Part shown: piece after piece, positions 34,311-47,068 of the stretch
How positions within the stretch are numbered: the first letter of the stretch is position 1
Layout of the letters: every line of letters starts with the position of its first letter
Notes under the pieces: generated by a model
Seen by the model: the letters and a program-made list of their open reading frames with translations, nothing else
What the model was told of the DNA's origin: nothing
Databases searched by the model: none
Translations under genes and position numbers: made by a program
Assembly: GCF_000002425.4 (NCBI RefSeq)
Contig: NC_037254.1
Span: 4,991,084-5,055,083, forward strand
Length of the DNA stretch: 64,000 nt
Reading direction: 5' to 3'
Source of the DNA: Physcomitrium patens
Lineage: Eukaryota > Streptophyta > Bryopsida > Funariales > Funariaceae

Positions 34311-34805
34311 TAAATCAAAAGAGATCACTTCTTGATAGAAGTGCGCTTATGAATTCGACTTGAGTAAATCCATAGAGATATCAAAAAAGATACAATCTTA
34401 GATTGAACTTGACTTATTGTAAAAATCTTCAAAATTTTGATTTTATTCCATCAAACTTCTCAAGTATACTAATCTTTATCCCTGTTATATTTTTAGAAGA
34501 AAAACTCCATAGATTTGGTTGTGAGGTCAATCTACTTGCTTCCTTCAACTGCATAACTTCTTGTCATTGACTATGAACTTCTTTTCTAGGCATAGACATA
34601 CTACCTCTATGATTTATGTTGGAAATATGTGAGATTTTCACTCTTAGATTGTTGACAAGTTCATGGAGATCTACAATAATTACAAAGCTATTCTTACTTC
34701 TGCCGAGACTAACATCTATAACTTTTTCTTCCAAAGAAAATTCAAAAAAAATTCAAAAAGTTAAATTAAATAAAGATAATCTGTAACCTCTAAAAATATT
34801 TCTAC

Positions 34806-34932
34806 AAAGAGGGATAATCCACTCTCTTTAAGAAAAAGATTGATGTTAGAAAATAAGATTTTTTGTTTAAAGGTGAGTAGTCTACAACCTTCAAAATATA
34901 ACAATAGAAGTGGAATAATCCACTTACTTCTA
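34806..34932 (-). promoter_or_regulatory. Leader hairpin array of element E
   Basis: Stems 34806-34811 with 34824-34829 (6 bp), 34866-34873 with 34888-34895 (8 bp with one G-U in RNA), and 34905-34911 with 34926-34932 (7 bp). On the minus strand the first and last show GTGGATTATCC or GTGGATTATTCC loops. Stem sequences differ from A and D but stay paired. Confidence 0.65.
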
Positions 34933-35540
34933 AAATAAGATAAAAATAGTAAGTTATTATTCTTATCAAACAATCAATGATATGAATCTCAAAAAAAAAA
35001 AATCCTTAATATACTCATGTATCATTGAAAGGAACTAGAAAGTCTTTCAAACATGATATAATATTGAACTAGAATGGCTATTGCCAAAAACAAGAAGACT
35101 AAAAAGACTTGGAACAAGAGTAGGGATTAGAAAGGCATTGAAAAGAGTGAAGATGTCTTTACTCTTGCTTCTATAAATATTCTCTAACTAGAAGTTATGT
35201 CGTGATATTCTATAGAACCTCCAATATGTGTTGATTTTGCTAGCCATATGTCTTAATTTGTAAAGCAAGTAATCTATATATGTGACACATAATTAGCTTG
35301 TTTCAAAAGCTATTACACGGAATTAACTTGTTCCACAAGTTACCAACACGTGATTAATTTTTGGACAAGTTTTTAACCTATAAATACATCTAAAGTCAAA
35401 ACCACATTTGTAAAGCTTTTAAGAAGCTTTTCTAAAAGACTTTATGAAATTAATCTATATTTACCTACTTCTACTTAATCATATAAGTAACTATTGAAAG
35501 AAATGTATATATTTATTGCTGTGTTGTAGTTCAGCTACCA

Positions 35541-37259
35541 TGTGAAAATAATATATTCATATATTTAACACACGATATACTAGACAAGATAGTGAAAGCC
35601 ATATTAGATGATTTTTGTTGGTTATAGGATGTCGATAGATTACTACCATAAAAAGAAATAGTTTAAAAGGACTTCTATTAGAATTTTATAACTTTATTTT
35701 CTTTTGACACTGAGTTTGAAGTTGATCTTATTAGTAATAACCTTTAAATATTTAGAGTCACCTTTGTTAGATATTGGTGATCCTTAAAGTCTTATTTTAT
35801 TTTTTTATATGGTGTTTAGGGCATATATTGTGTAAATCTTGTAAAGAAAAGAGTTGGAGAAGAATTTCGGTAGAAAAAAAGGTAGTTAGGACACCCATAT
35901 GAATGAATAGAGATTGATGATATAAATCTCCATTCCTATAGGTCAAAAATCATAACCAATAGAGTTCAAGGAGGCTGCTTGAGGCCATATTAGGAATTAG
36001 GATTAATCTTTTCAGGAGATTTGAATATCAGAGGCTAGGACCGATTTTTGATTATGGTTTTGGTGAAAATTTTGAATCATTTAGAGTTTTTATAAAGGAG
36101 ATATAGGTGCTCAAAGTCAAGGTGTTGATTTTGTACATGCTATAACTCTTTTGGATATAATACATGTGTATGAAAAGCAACAGAGGATTGACAATTAAGA
36201 TTGAAGAGAATATTTTTTTGGCTATATTTTACATATACTGCTTGATGAATTCTAAGCCGAAACAAAGGAGATATTAGAAGTTAAAGTCAATGCTTGGAAT
36301 CTAAGGAGTGATAAATGACTCGAATTGCTAATGGTTGTGTTTTGAACTATATCTTGTGCGATTTGATAACATTTTGGCTAAAAATTTCTAAAAATGTGTA
36401 TATTTATCTTACCAAACTTTATATATAAGTTTTGTGGCATTTGAATTTTGGATTAGTGAGATATGGTGAAATCAATATATAGATGTCTGTAAAGGTGATA
36501 TGTACAAAACCTACTATTGAACAAAAAATATCTGGAGTTTAGTAATGAATTTACAATTGATTTTTTGTGTGGTAGAAGTTAAGAATGTTATCTTGCTCCT
36601 CAAAAATTTTGAGCTCAATCTAATAATTGGATTGAAAAAAATCTAAGAGCTGAAGTTCTATAATTTTGAAGGAATTACTATTACTAGTTATTGGTTATTG
36701 TTATTGGTTATTGATTACTGTTACTACTATTGGTTACTATTACTACTACTAGTAATTATTACTAAAACCAATTACTATTATTGTTGATAATTACTACTAC
36801 TACTGTTGATTATTGTTACTACTATAATTATTATATTCATGGGATTTTGATAATTTATGACTATTTTAAATAAAATTCAAGTTGGATGATATTAATTTTA
36901 GTTACCAATTAAAAGATAGTTTGATAAATTCAAAAAGTTGAAGGTATAGTTAAGAATATAAAGACTTTTTTTGGATTATATACACAAAATTTACGTTCAA
37001 TAGGTTATGATATATAAAAGCTTTGTTTGGTTAATTTATGTAAATTTCTTTTTTTAGTTCTTTAGTTTGATCGTGCATTGAAGATAAACTGGTTGTTGAG
37101 TAAGAAGCCATTAAATCAAAAATAAGCTCTCTACATCCAGATATCCAATGTATTCCTAGATAGAAAAATACGTATTACGATACCAAGAAATTGAGTGGTT
37201 AAAAACTTGGTAATGAATTTATACTAAGTAAAAGTATTTGATACAATAAATAGATTCTC
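35541..37259. other. AT-rich stretch without recognised genes
   Basis: No open frame or domain. A low-complexity tract built of TTACTA, TTATTG and GTTACT units spans about 36675-36835. Sequence around 35800-36600 has the look of an LTR or spacer, but no matching partner was found. Confidence 0.45.
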
Positions 37260-38500
37260 ATCAATTAATATGTCATCAATTGAAGCCACATCAACTTTTT
37301 TTGACAATCTTAATAAATAATCAATATATATATATATAAATTTATATTTTATTATTTAATTAAATTATTTCAATAAAAGTATCCACCTTACAAGTCTATC
37401 ATTCAAATCTTTTTTATTAACAAGATATTTGATTGCCATGTAGTTAATAAAAAATATTACTAAATTTTGAATAAGGTAATATCTAAATTTCTTAACTAAA
37501 AAAACCATAGCTAAATAGTGTTGTTTGGAAGTGGTATAATTTCTTTTAATTAGATTTAATTATCTACCAGCAAAGGTTATAGGATAATCCTTGTCATTTT
37601 TTTCTCTTGATTGGCACAATGTACTTCTTATTGCTACAAAGAAAGTATCATAAAGTACATAGAAAGACAATGATCAATTAGATGGCTTTAAAATAAAATA
37701 GGTACTTAACTTCTCTTTGAGTATAATAAAAGCCTCTTACTATTCTTTATTCTATTTTAACTTCACATCTTTTTGTCAAAATATAATAATAGGCATAGAA
37801 ATGATTGCATAATCATGTATCACTTCTTCATATCAATTGATGTGGCCTAAAGTCTTTTGCACTTCTTTTATACTTCAAAGTAGAGTTAATTCAACAATCA
37901 CCTTTATTTTTTTTAGATCTAATTTTCTATTCTTTCTTGATACCATATATTCAAATAAGATTCTTTTTTTAACTATTAAAAATATTTTATAAAGATTGAA
38001 GATAATTTTAGCTTTTTTACAATATTGGAGACTTTTCTTTATATAGTTATGGTATGTTGTCATAGAAGACTAGGTACTAAAATTATTAATGAATACAATC
38101 ATTGATTTGTATATTAAATTCAAAAATATATGTTATGGCCCTTTAAAATGTTATTGAAGCATTATAAAGTCCAAAAGGCATGACAACATAAATAAATATA
38201 CTCCAAGAGATGGTGAAGGTAGTCTTATGGTGATCTTTAAGTTCTATAGAGATTTGATTATAGCTTGAATATCCATCTACAAAGATATATAATTCATGCC
38301 CTGTTATTTCTTTTAAAATAATATTGATAAAAGAAGAGGAAAAATAATCTTTCTAAATGTACTTATTAAGTTTTTTACAGCCAATGTATACTTAAAGATT
38401 ATTTTTTTATTTTATTTTTTATACCAATACCATAGATAAAATCCAATTTGTGTTCTCTTTTGATTAAATGAATCTTGTTTATAAGAATTTTTCAAGTTTT
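37260..38500 (-). pseudogene. pol: Element G: degraded gypsy RT/RNase H remnant
   Basis: On the minus strand, readable fragments include FVDGYSSYNQI (about 38250-38285), KTTFTISW and YVVMPFGLYNASITF (about 38140-38190). The block 37875-38063 matches the LQKCF..F.LNP.K..F.V..G..LGH..S spacing after the YXDD motif. The DGFSGYNQI/HKTTFTT style is that of Tat/Ogre-type Ty3/gypsy elements, unlike A-E. Very decayed, with no ends found. Confidence 0.55.
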
Positions 38501-40599
38501 GCCTTAATTATTAGTTGCAAGTTGAGATTCATCCTCTTTTCTTTTTGTCTAATTAGAATAAAACTTGAAAATAATAGAATTTGATGTTGGAATATTTTAA
38601 GAGATATTTCCTTCAAGTCTTTATAAAATCAAGCAAATAAATTTCAATACTCTATTATTTAATTGATAATGCCATATAATTTTATATTGATATTTCTAAC
38701 AAGAATTCAAAGCCATATAATTTGATAATTTATTTTTTATTAATTAAATTATTATTTTATTTAATTTTAATTCTTCATATTTAAAAGATACATTTATGAA
38801 TTTGAATCCATTTTTTAAACATGAAATTATTTAGTAGGTCTTTTATACCAATTTTTTGATATTTGTGGATAAATTACAACTTCACTTCTATCTATAAGTT
38901 CACTAGATATTTGTTTGAAGTGAAAACGTGGATTAATGTCATTTTTTTCTATTATATCCTTTAAGTCTTGAATTTGAGTGCCATCAATGTTTACCTCTTA
39001 AACATCTTTGTAATTGATGTCTTCTACTAAAGTTGCCAAATCTACCTATAATTCATCATGTTGTTAAGTGGAAAAACCTTCTATAAAATTAATGGTTATA
39101 ACTTTATTAGTATTTGAATTAGAATGATCCTTTAATCATTTGATGAACTTTCTATTATCTTTTTAATTATATAATTCAAGATACATATATCCTAATAGCA
39201 TTAAATTAATAAAAATTAAGTATACTACATCTTTATTTTCCAAATTGACAAATCTCACCTTCTTTTTTAATTCTTTTTTCAATTATAGGCTTAGATGCTC
39301 AATTTTTAAAGAGTGAGATGAAGTTTGGCTTGAAGTCAATTTTTATGATTGAATATCGATCTTAATCATGTTTTCTGGTAGCCAATAGATGATATGGGGT
39401 TTATCACGACTTCAATTAATTTTTGCATTAGCTACAGTCAATTAATATCAATTTAAGAGCAAAGAATAGGAATTCTTGCTAGGATACATGTGAATAACAT
39501 GAAAGATGAAGGAATATACTTTGCCATCAATTATCATTCAATAACCTCTAATTTATTTTAAAGAAGTTTTTTGACTTTGATTAGCTATATTAATTACATA
39601 AAAAAAGGTTTAATAATATTTAATCCTAATTTTTTTATAGTATTTATTAGCATGATATTCAAGTTACTATCCTTATTTAAAATAGTATAAAATATGATTT
39701 TATCAACTATAAAGACATCTTATTCAATTACCTTAACTTCTTATGTCTCTTAAATGATTTTCATATAAGCTCTTATTTTGGCTTTAGATATTTAAAATCC
39801 TTCAATAGAGATTCAAATCTTAAGGATTTTTCTTTATATTGGAGAAACTTTCAATAATTGAATAATTATAATATATGTCTTAATTTTCTTTAAATCATTC
39901 TATAGATTATAAAACAATGTTTTATCTTCGTGCTTAGATTGTAATAAAGAATTTGATCTAAGTTTTGGAATTCTAAATTCTTCCTACTTTTTTTAGAAGA
40001 AAATTCTTTTGTTTAGATATCTTTTTTTATATTTTTTAGCAATCTATTTGGTAAGGATTTTGGATCTTGAGGTAACACCTTAGTAGTTGTAATATTTTTT
40101 ATAACCTCTTCAGTAATAAGAGGTTGAAAAATAGAGAGACTCTTTAAAAGTGCTCTTATTCTCAATTGAGGTATGAAAAGAAAGGCTTTTGTATCTAAGC
40201 CTTGTTATAACTGCCAAGGTTGGCATGTGAGGATTTTTTTTTTTGTAAAAAGCCTTTTTATAAAAAATGTAATCAGTATAGAAAGAAGAAGATTGATTCT
40301 TTATAAGCTATAGATTTGTTTTCACTTAGATATTTTTAAATACCTCACATCTTGTAAACTTTGGCTATTATTTTATTTATAATATTGATTTTGTTCCAAA
40401 TTTAAAGGAATAAATCTCCTCTTAGTATTTAAATCCAATAGAAGATGTTGGTTTTGAAAATTATTATTGTAATCATAAAAAATGTTAGGATATTTCAAAG
40501 TGTTATTAAAACTAGGATTCTTTTTTTCTTCGGTATTTTCTTAGACTTATTGTTAAGAATTCTTTTATAGAAAATTTGACAAAACTACTATGAATTCTA
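38501..40599. other. AT-rich stretch, possible retroelement remnants
   Basis: Probably further decayed parts of G or another element. A + strand CYNCQGWHV string at about 40205-40232 resembles half a zinc knuckle but is unsupported by its surroundings. No gene can be claimed. Confidence 0.35.
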
Positions 40600-41410
40600 T
40601 CAATGTATCTTATTTAGAAGATTGATTAAAAATATAAATTTTAATTATTTATTTATAAAAATATTAATATTACAAAATTATTTTGATCATTTAATTATTT
40701 ACTAGAATTTGGAAGTATTTATAAATTACAAAAGTCTTATTAGAAAAAAATTCATAAGAATAGAGCCTTAATAAATCTTAAAGGTAATTAACTTAGTTGG
40801 TTTAGTAATTTTTCTTATTATTAAATATTAATGTTTAATTATTGGAATCAATGTCTCTATTGAAATTTTCTTTGAATATGTTACTTATAAAAAAAACTTA
40901 CAAGTATTAGTTAGTAGTTAGAAGGAGCATAAATAAGAATCTCATGTCTTTTTAACTATGTATATATAAAAAAATGATTTTTAATTGATAAAATTTATTT
41001 TATTATTATAAAACTTAAAAAAATAGAAAAATATAATTTTAAATTAATAATAATATTATAAAAAAATATTATAAGAATCTTCAAATTTTATGAAAAATTT
41101 AATTAGAATTATTTAGAAATGTTTAGAAAATAATTTCAAGATTTTGGTAAAATTAAATTTTACTACATTAGAAGCTATTATAAAAAAAATAGAGAAGTAT
41201 TTGAAGACCACAAAAAACTTCTACAATAATTGAATCTTTTTGAATACTATGATAAAGTAAAAAATATAAAAGAAATAAATTTACTAAAAGAAGATAAGAA
41301 GATCAATAACTAATATGGCCATAATAGGAAGGAAAGTGGATTAATTTCACATGGATTGTAGTACCTTGGATGTAGGGAAGAGGATTAGAATATGACCACA
41401 AGACATATCT
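40600..41410 (+). repeat. Diverged copy of the right arm of the 2990-5650 palindrome
   Basis: Aligns by eye, in direct orientation, with about 4540-5240. Examples: 40780-40920 with 4605-4760; 41190-41290 with 5020-5105; 41340-41400 with 5160-5220 (GGATTGTAGTACCTTGGATGTAGG against GGGTTGTAATACCTTAAATATAGG). It ends where the D LTR begins. Confidence 0.5.
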
Positions 41411-41417
41411 AAGACAC

Positions 41418-41978
41418 TGTCATGGACATATTCATGTAAGCCAGTAATTACATATATAAATAGGTAGAAGTAAATAAAAGTAGATAAAAGTAAGTTAATT
41501 CTATAGTATTTGGTATGAAAGCTTTCTAGAAGCTTTATAGACGTTGCTTTGACTTTATAGATGTCTTTAATTGACTTTTTGGATTAGAAACGTGGTGAAC
41601 AAGTTGGCCATGTGCCACACATGTTGTTAGCTTGAAGACCAAGCTAACAATGTGGCCCACACGTAGAAAAACTTGCCTTGTAAGTCAAAGCATGTATCCT
41701 ACAAAGTCAACACTTATTGGAGGTCCTATAGAATGTCGCCACATAGCCCTTAGTTAGATAGTATATATAGAGACAAGAGTGAAGCCTTCTTCACTCTTGT
41801 CAACTCCTTTCTTGCTTCTAGTCTAGTTTCAAGGGTCTCTAGTTTTCTTGTCTTTTGGCAATAGCCATTCTAGTTTTTCTTTCAATATATATACTTGTTT
41901 ATTTATATTTTGTTATCTTTTTTTGAATGAAGGCTCACTTGTCTGAATTACTTTTTCATGGAGTTCTTATCCTTGACA
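41418..41978 (+). repeat. Element D 5' LTR
   Basis: 561 bp, TGTCATGG to CCTTGACA with inverted ends. It has a TATA box at 41762-41769, a U3/R palindrome at 41773-41800 and a putative self-primer tract at 41793-41803. It is related to the A LTR in layout and to the E LTR in sequence, but has only isolated heat-shock pentamers (TTTCTAGAAGCTTT near 41525). No matching 3' LTR is present; the composite ends in an A/B-type LTR. Confidence 0.75.
41773..41800 (+). promoter_or_regulatory. Perfect 12-bp U3/R palindrome, element D
   Basis: ACAAGAGTGAAG, CCTT, CTTCACTCTTGT. Compared with A, at least three base pairs are changed on both sides with pairing kept. Confidence 0.8.
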
Positions 41979-41980
41979 GA

Positions 41981-41991
41981 TTGACAAGAGT
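41981..41991 (+). promoter_or_regulatory. Putative self-priming primer-binding site, element D
   Basis: TTGACAAGAGT starts 2 nt after the LTR end and is the exact reverse complement of ACTCTTGTCAA at 41793-41803, which begins 31 nt after the TATA box. It has the same geometry as element A with a different sequence. A truncated iMet-like TATCAGAGC follows at 42002-42010. Confidence 0.72.
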
Positions 41992-42027
41992 ACACCTACA
42001 ATATCAGAGCTTTGTCTAATCTTGATT

Positions 42028-42096
42028 AAGAGTGGATTATTCTTTTTTCTTGATAAGACATAAGTATATTAGAAGTTGCGGATTATCTTCTTCTAA
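42028..42096 (+). promoter_or_regulatory. Leader hairpins of element D
   Basis: Stem 42028-42032 with 42042-42046 (5 bp, one G-U) has loop TGGATTATT. Stem 42069-42075 with 42090-42096 (7 bp perfect) has loop TTGCGGATTATCTT. These correspond to H1/H3 and H2/H4 of element A. Confidence 0.65.
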
Positions 42097-42190
42097 ACTG
42101 ATATTATCCTTCGTATTTTATTTGTTCTCAAGTCCACTCTTCTATTTGTCTTGAGCGATATTAAACATCTTTTCTTTTCTAAGTGTTATC

Positions 42191-43215
42191 ATGACAAAAC
42201 TTCCTGAAATGAAGAGTGCAATGGCAGAAATGCAAGAGAAATTGAGGGAGTTAATACTTGCGATGCATCAACTCAATTTACCACCACAAAGAGCAACAAG
42301 ATTGGCAGAAAGTGAAGATATAGAAATGGTTGGAGCTGCTTCAACATCTGCACAAAATCATGTCCTTTCTCCTATAGTAGAATGTCCTTCCAGTGTAAGA
42401 GAACCAAGAATTTTCCTACTTAAGAAGTTTGATGGCACGAGATCCAAGTTTCAAGGATTTATCAATCAAGTACAACTTGTGATTGAACTTCAATCCCAAA
42501 GCTATCCAACTCCAGGATCGCAAGTTAGAATCATTAGTATGCTTCTTTCAGATTCAATTTTATCGTAGTTTTCATCTTTTTTTAAACAATGAGATTCAAT
42601 ATTAGATAATCTAGAGACTTTTTTGGCGGAGTTTTGATCCATGTATGGAAAACATGATGCAATTCGTGTTACGACCAATAAGATCCGTATTTTATAATAA
42701 GGCAATCGATCAGTAACATTGTATGCTTCACAATTTTGACAACTTGCAACTGATATCAAGTGGGATAATATTGCATTTATTAGCCAATTTCTATACGGAT
42801 TACAATATGAAGTAAAAAAATTAATGCTCAACTTATCTGATCCTCAATCATTGAGTCAAGTAATTAACTTTGTTGTGAAGTGTGACAATCATCTTTTTGA
42901 ATTTTGATCTGAGAACCATACAAGTGGACCTCAACGTTACTATAATTCAATGGCAACACCAACACCTCTTCAATACATACATTCAAAAGTAGAAGATATA
43001 CAAATTAATGCAGTATGTTTCAAATCTCTTATTGAGCAAGAAAAGACTCGTCGTCGTCAAGAAGGATTATGTTTATATTATGGAGAACCAAAACATACTG
43101 CTCAATATTGTCCAAAGAAATGACGCAACCACAAAATGAGGAGTATGGCTATCAAAGAAGACAATATGTTAGAAAATGAGTTTGTCCAGCTACAATAGGG
43201 ACTGTGCGGCTAGAA
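42191..43215 (+). pseudogene. gag: Element D gag
   Basis: Starts MTKLPEMKSAM and runs through a capsid block (LLKKFDGTRSKFQGFINQV) closely parallel to element A's gag. A stop follows at 42566-42568 (TCG to TAG), with several more beyond. The zinc knuckle near 43070 has lost its second Cys (CLYYGEPKHTAQYC). It ends in sequence matching the end of A's gag, then jumps back to an A/B-type copy of the same region at about 43216. Confidence 0.75.
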
Positions 43216-43337
43216 TCGACGTATTGTCAAGACTAGGGGTGCGTTTGTTCAGGAAAACGAGGATGCCTAGCCACAATAGGAACCGTGCGACTGGACAGTG
43301 AAATATCACAACAACAACCAGGTTCTTTTCTTTCCGC
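43216..43337 (+). pseudogene. Element B, gag end left of the C insertion
   Basis: TCAAGACTAGGGG...GAAAACGAGGATGCC matches A at about 21024-21140 and continues at 58131 after the nested C array. The last four bases, CCGC (43334-43337), are repeated at 58131-58134 as the target duplication. Confidence 0.8.
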
Positions 43338-44622
43338 TGTCGTGTTGTAACACAAGTATATCGTGAAAATATAAAGAAAAGGGACTTTTATTAATATTCA
43401 GTTACCTCGAATATTAGGAGCAACGAACAACTCCAGTGCAAATACTGAGTGGTCAGGTTCAGTCACCCCGTTACAGTGAGCTGGGGCATACTGAAATGCT
43501 CCATTTGATTCCAATAACGGGAGTCGGCAGGAAGGAAAAGGATCAATTAACGCGACGGGTGAGCCTGGTTCGAAGAGCCAATTGGATCTAATTTCGAGAA
43601 TCCAATCCGGGTCCTCTTATCCAATATGAGACCTGAATTGGTCGGGCAACCCAATGCGATCCAATTTCGAGAATCCAATCTGGGTCCTCTTATCCAATAT
43701 GAGACCTGAATTGGTCGGGCGACCCAATGCAGTCTAATTACGGAAAAATCCAAGTCTTACTTCGGGCATCTTACCTAATATGAGAACTGCATTGGTCAGG
43801 CAATCCAATGCAGTCTGTTTACGGGAACATCCAGGTTACTACGGGTCCTCTTACCCAATATGAGACCTGAATTGGTCGAGCGACTCAATGTGGACCCAAG
43901 TACGGGATTTCGATTTTGTTTCAGGCTGTCCTATTCTCTGTGCCGTTTTGAAAGCTCTGACGGCGGGAGCCAATTTCGGATCTAAGCTCTGACGATGGGA
44001 GCCATGTCCGGATCTAAGACGGAAGATTGAAGAAATTCAGAGGATAAGGTTAGGGGAAGAATGAGATCGAGGGGATTGAAGAGGAGCTTCATGCTTTGGG
44101 TCGGGAAAGAAAAGACGGAGAATTGGATTTTTCTTCTTCATAGAGTTTTGGGAAGACTGAGGCAATCGTTGCTGAAGTCAGTGTTGTAATGGTGAATCGG
44201 GATTTTTTTTAATGAAGTAGGTTTGACTACTCTTGACTATTTTGTGAAATCGAATTACGTCTGTGATTGAAGAATTAAAAGGGTGTCTATAGGATTGAGT
44301 ATGCGAAGTGAATGAAATTTATTGAGTTAATCTAACAAGACAGTCAGTGGATACAAGATCGTAAGTACAAAGCAGTATCGGAGATTAACAGATTGGATTA
44401 TTCGGGGTTCTCTGTAACGTCTAGAGACCTACCGGCTGAGGCAAAAAGGACTTCGACAAGCAGTCGAAGGGCATCCGTATAGATTTACGATGTATTCTTA
44501 CAGTCGTTTATATTCCAGCAGTCAAAAACTGATAGACTGCTTGACTATTGGCGAATCTCCATACTACCTTCTACAGCCAAACGCTCGGCGCATTTTGGAG
44601 CAGGAAAGCACGTAATACGACA
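43338..44622 (+). repeat. C array LTR1 (1285 bp)
   Basis: TGTCGTGTTGTAAC to TAATACGACA. It contains four units of a 73-81-bp repeat (CCAATATGAG-like starts at 43621, 43694, about 43775 and about 43855), each with CCAAT and inverted ATTGG. The primer site follows at 44628 (TGGTGAACCCGACGTGAA), beginning TGG as for tRNA priming; I cannot assign the tRNA. Confidence 0.88.
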
Positions 44623-44693
44623 AAAAGTGGTGAACCCGACGTGAAAGCTTGAGGTGGAAGGTATTGGATTTCGGTTGATTTTATCTTTATTTT

Positions 44694-47066
44694 ATGGAAA
44701 ACGAAAATAAAAAATTTGAAGGATTTTTGGAAGGAGTTTCTGGTGGGGATTCTTCTAAAGGACAACGTATGCACATGGATCCGTCTATTGCTAGTATGTT
44801 TCAAGCCTTCTCATTATCAATGCAGCAACAACAAAGCAATGATCGAAAGGAAGCTTTGGCAACTAAAGCATTGCAAGCAGTGGTCAATAAAATTGATCAA
44901 TTTGATGGGAGGAATATTTCAAGGTATTTAAGATGTTATAATCGTGAAATGGAATTAGATCGGATTTTTGAGAAGGAAATGGTTGCACTACTTGGACTTG
45001 CCACGATATCGGAGATAAGGGACCACATTACATTGATTACAGATCGTTATGGGAATTCATGGGAGGATTTTTCACATGCATTGAAAGACGAATATTTCTT
45101 GAAAGATGCCGATCGCGTTACTAAAAAGCTGTTTCTGGGATGGATTGAACGGCCCAATAAGAATTTGCAAGCAACAGAGCTACTAAGGGAATTTGAGAGG
45201 CAGTACTCTCAATTATCGAAGGTAGAAAAATTGACATTGGAGCCGAACAAAGTTGATCTATTTCTTCAAGCTGCTGATGGAGAATTGCAAGAGAAATTAG
45301 AACCCCTTCTTGAAGACAAAGAAGAAGATGAAGGATTGACAATGAAGTGGAAGAACGTTGAAGATGCGATGGGGTTGCTTACAAAAAAAGAAAGGAGGAA
45401 GGATAGGAGCAATATTCCAAAAACAGTACAAGCACCCAAAGCTCCAGTACGTACAACACCACCAATAATGCCTACAGTTCAACCTTCGACATCCTTGTCA
45501 AAGAAAGCAGATGTGGGTATGGAAGAAATTATACGAGGAATGCGAGATCTTCAAATCAAATTGGCAAGACTTGAAGAGAATACTTCTATAAATAATTCGA
45601 AGAATGTTTCAAAACAAGGATATGTACAAAGATGCATTTGGTGTGATGATGCTTCACACACTAGAAAAGATTGCAATGAATTTAATAATATGATACGGCA
45701 GGGAATTATTTGCTAGAAAGATGAGAAGATAGCATTGAAAGATAGAGAGGATCTTCTTTAAACCAATTTTGGCAAGGGAGGAATGAGAGCATTGGTTCAA
45801 GATTACCTAAAAGAGCATGAAACAGGAGCACGAGAAAGTGCAAGTTATGGTGCTAGAGTAGATGATGAAATTGGTCGAAGTACGGAAACTAGTGAGTTTT
45901 GGGCTTCTGCCGTTTCTACAATGCAAGAAGGGAAATTACCTCGAGAAGCGCTATTGAGAACTGCAGCTACAATACGAGGAAGAACAGGTTGGGAGGATCC
46001 TGTTGAGTCTCTTTCAGTTCATGCATATATTGCTAAGAGCCAACATGAAGCTTTGATGGAAGAAAAGAGACGAGAAAATTTTGATGATACTAGAGAAGGA
46101 AATTCTTTTAAGATATAAACTCGAGGAGACAAGGCTCAGGAGGCAGCTTCACAAGAATTGCCTGTAAAGGATATCTCAGCATCATTGAGAGAAAAAACAA
46201 AGGAGACAAAAGATAAGGGCAAATCAATTGCTTATAAGCTACTTTCTGACATTGAAGTGGCAACAAATTTGAAAGGGGTGTTGGAAGAACGTATATTAAA
46301 CGCTAAGGTGGAATTCACATTGAAAGAAGTCTTGGGAATTGCAAAGAAGGAGTTTCATGATGTTATCATTGACAACATTAAGCGAAAGAGGCAATTAATG
46401 AGCGAAACTGGAATGAGTCATGCTATTGATGCAAGAATATATAAAGATGAAGAAGAGGTTGATATTGGTTACAAGCAACTAACAAATGAAAAGAATGGGT
46501 ATAATCAAGGAAAACGTTTCGAAGATTCTAGTGACAAAGAAATGGAAACTTTGAGCCATTATATTCAAAAGCATTGGACAAGGGCAACTACTAAGGTATT
46601 GGTGAAGGTAGGAGATATAGAATAACCAATAGTTACCTTGGTGGACCATGGTTTTGAAATAAATCTCATGTCTAAAGATCTTTATAAGAAGCAAAAATGG
46701 CCAATTGATATGGAACATGGATGGGCAATTCGAGCAGCTAATAACATACGAGGCGAATTATATGGAGCTTGTCCAGATGTCCAAATTCGGATTGGGGATG
46801 TTGCGACGGAGCAACATTTCTTCGTTCAAGATACAACGTCTTATCCGTTGATTTTAGGACAACCTTATATCACGGCAATACGGATGGAAACAAAGGTACT
46901 TGACGATGGTTCTGCTTATGCAAGGATATGGAGCGAAGATGGGAGGAAAGCTGTACAATTTCTAACAGTACCTCCTAACCATGAACGGAATCGAGATAGG
47001 TTGAGGGAGAAACCATTGCCAAAGATTGTTGAAGGATTTAAGGATTTTGGGGAGGTACTACTGTAA
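44694..47066 (+). pseudogene. gag: C1 gag-protease frame
   Basis: A single frame. Gag (MENENKKFEGF...) has a Gln-rich segment, a capsid region and a zinc knuckle CIWCDDASHTRKDC near 45630, followed by a linker. The protease region (46638-47066) contains VDHGFEINLMS and YPLILGQPYI. The protease active site reads Asp-His-Gly, not the usual Asp-Ser/Thr-Gly, in both C copies. Stops at 45714, 45759, 46116 and 46623 are all also present in C2. RT lies in a different frame, -1 relative to this one. Confidence 0.85.
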
Positions 47067-47068
47067 AG

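Larger units (their letters stand above)
31940..35540 (-). mobile_element. Element E: 5' part of a minus-strand chromovirus, D-like
   Basis: Read on the minus strand: LTR (roughly 35540-35030), hairpin leader, gag, protease, RT and part of RNase H, ending near 31940. Integrase, chromodomain and 3' LTR are missing. The LTR resembles D's (both share GGCAATAGCCATTCTAG and AAAGCTT-rich U3). Both ends are placed by eye. Confidence 0.7.

Noticed and set aside
34976-35036. Self-priming site in element E
   Set aside because: The region aligns with D's primer site but only about four bases of the expected complement survive; too decayed to count either way.
40200-40235. Zinc knuckle CYNCQGWHV on the + strand
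   Set aside because: Only half the motif, followed by a T run, with no gag sequence around it.
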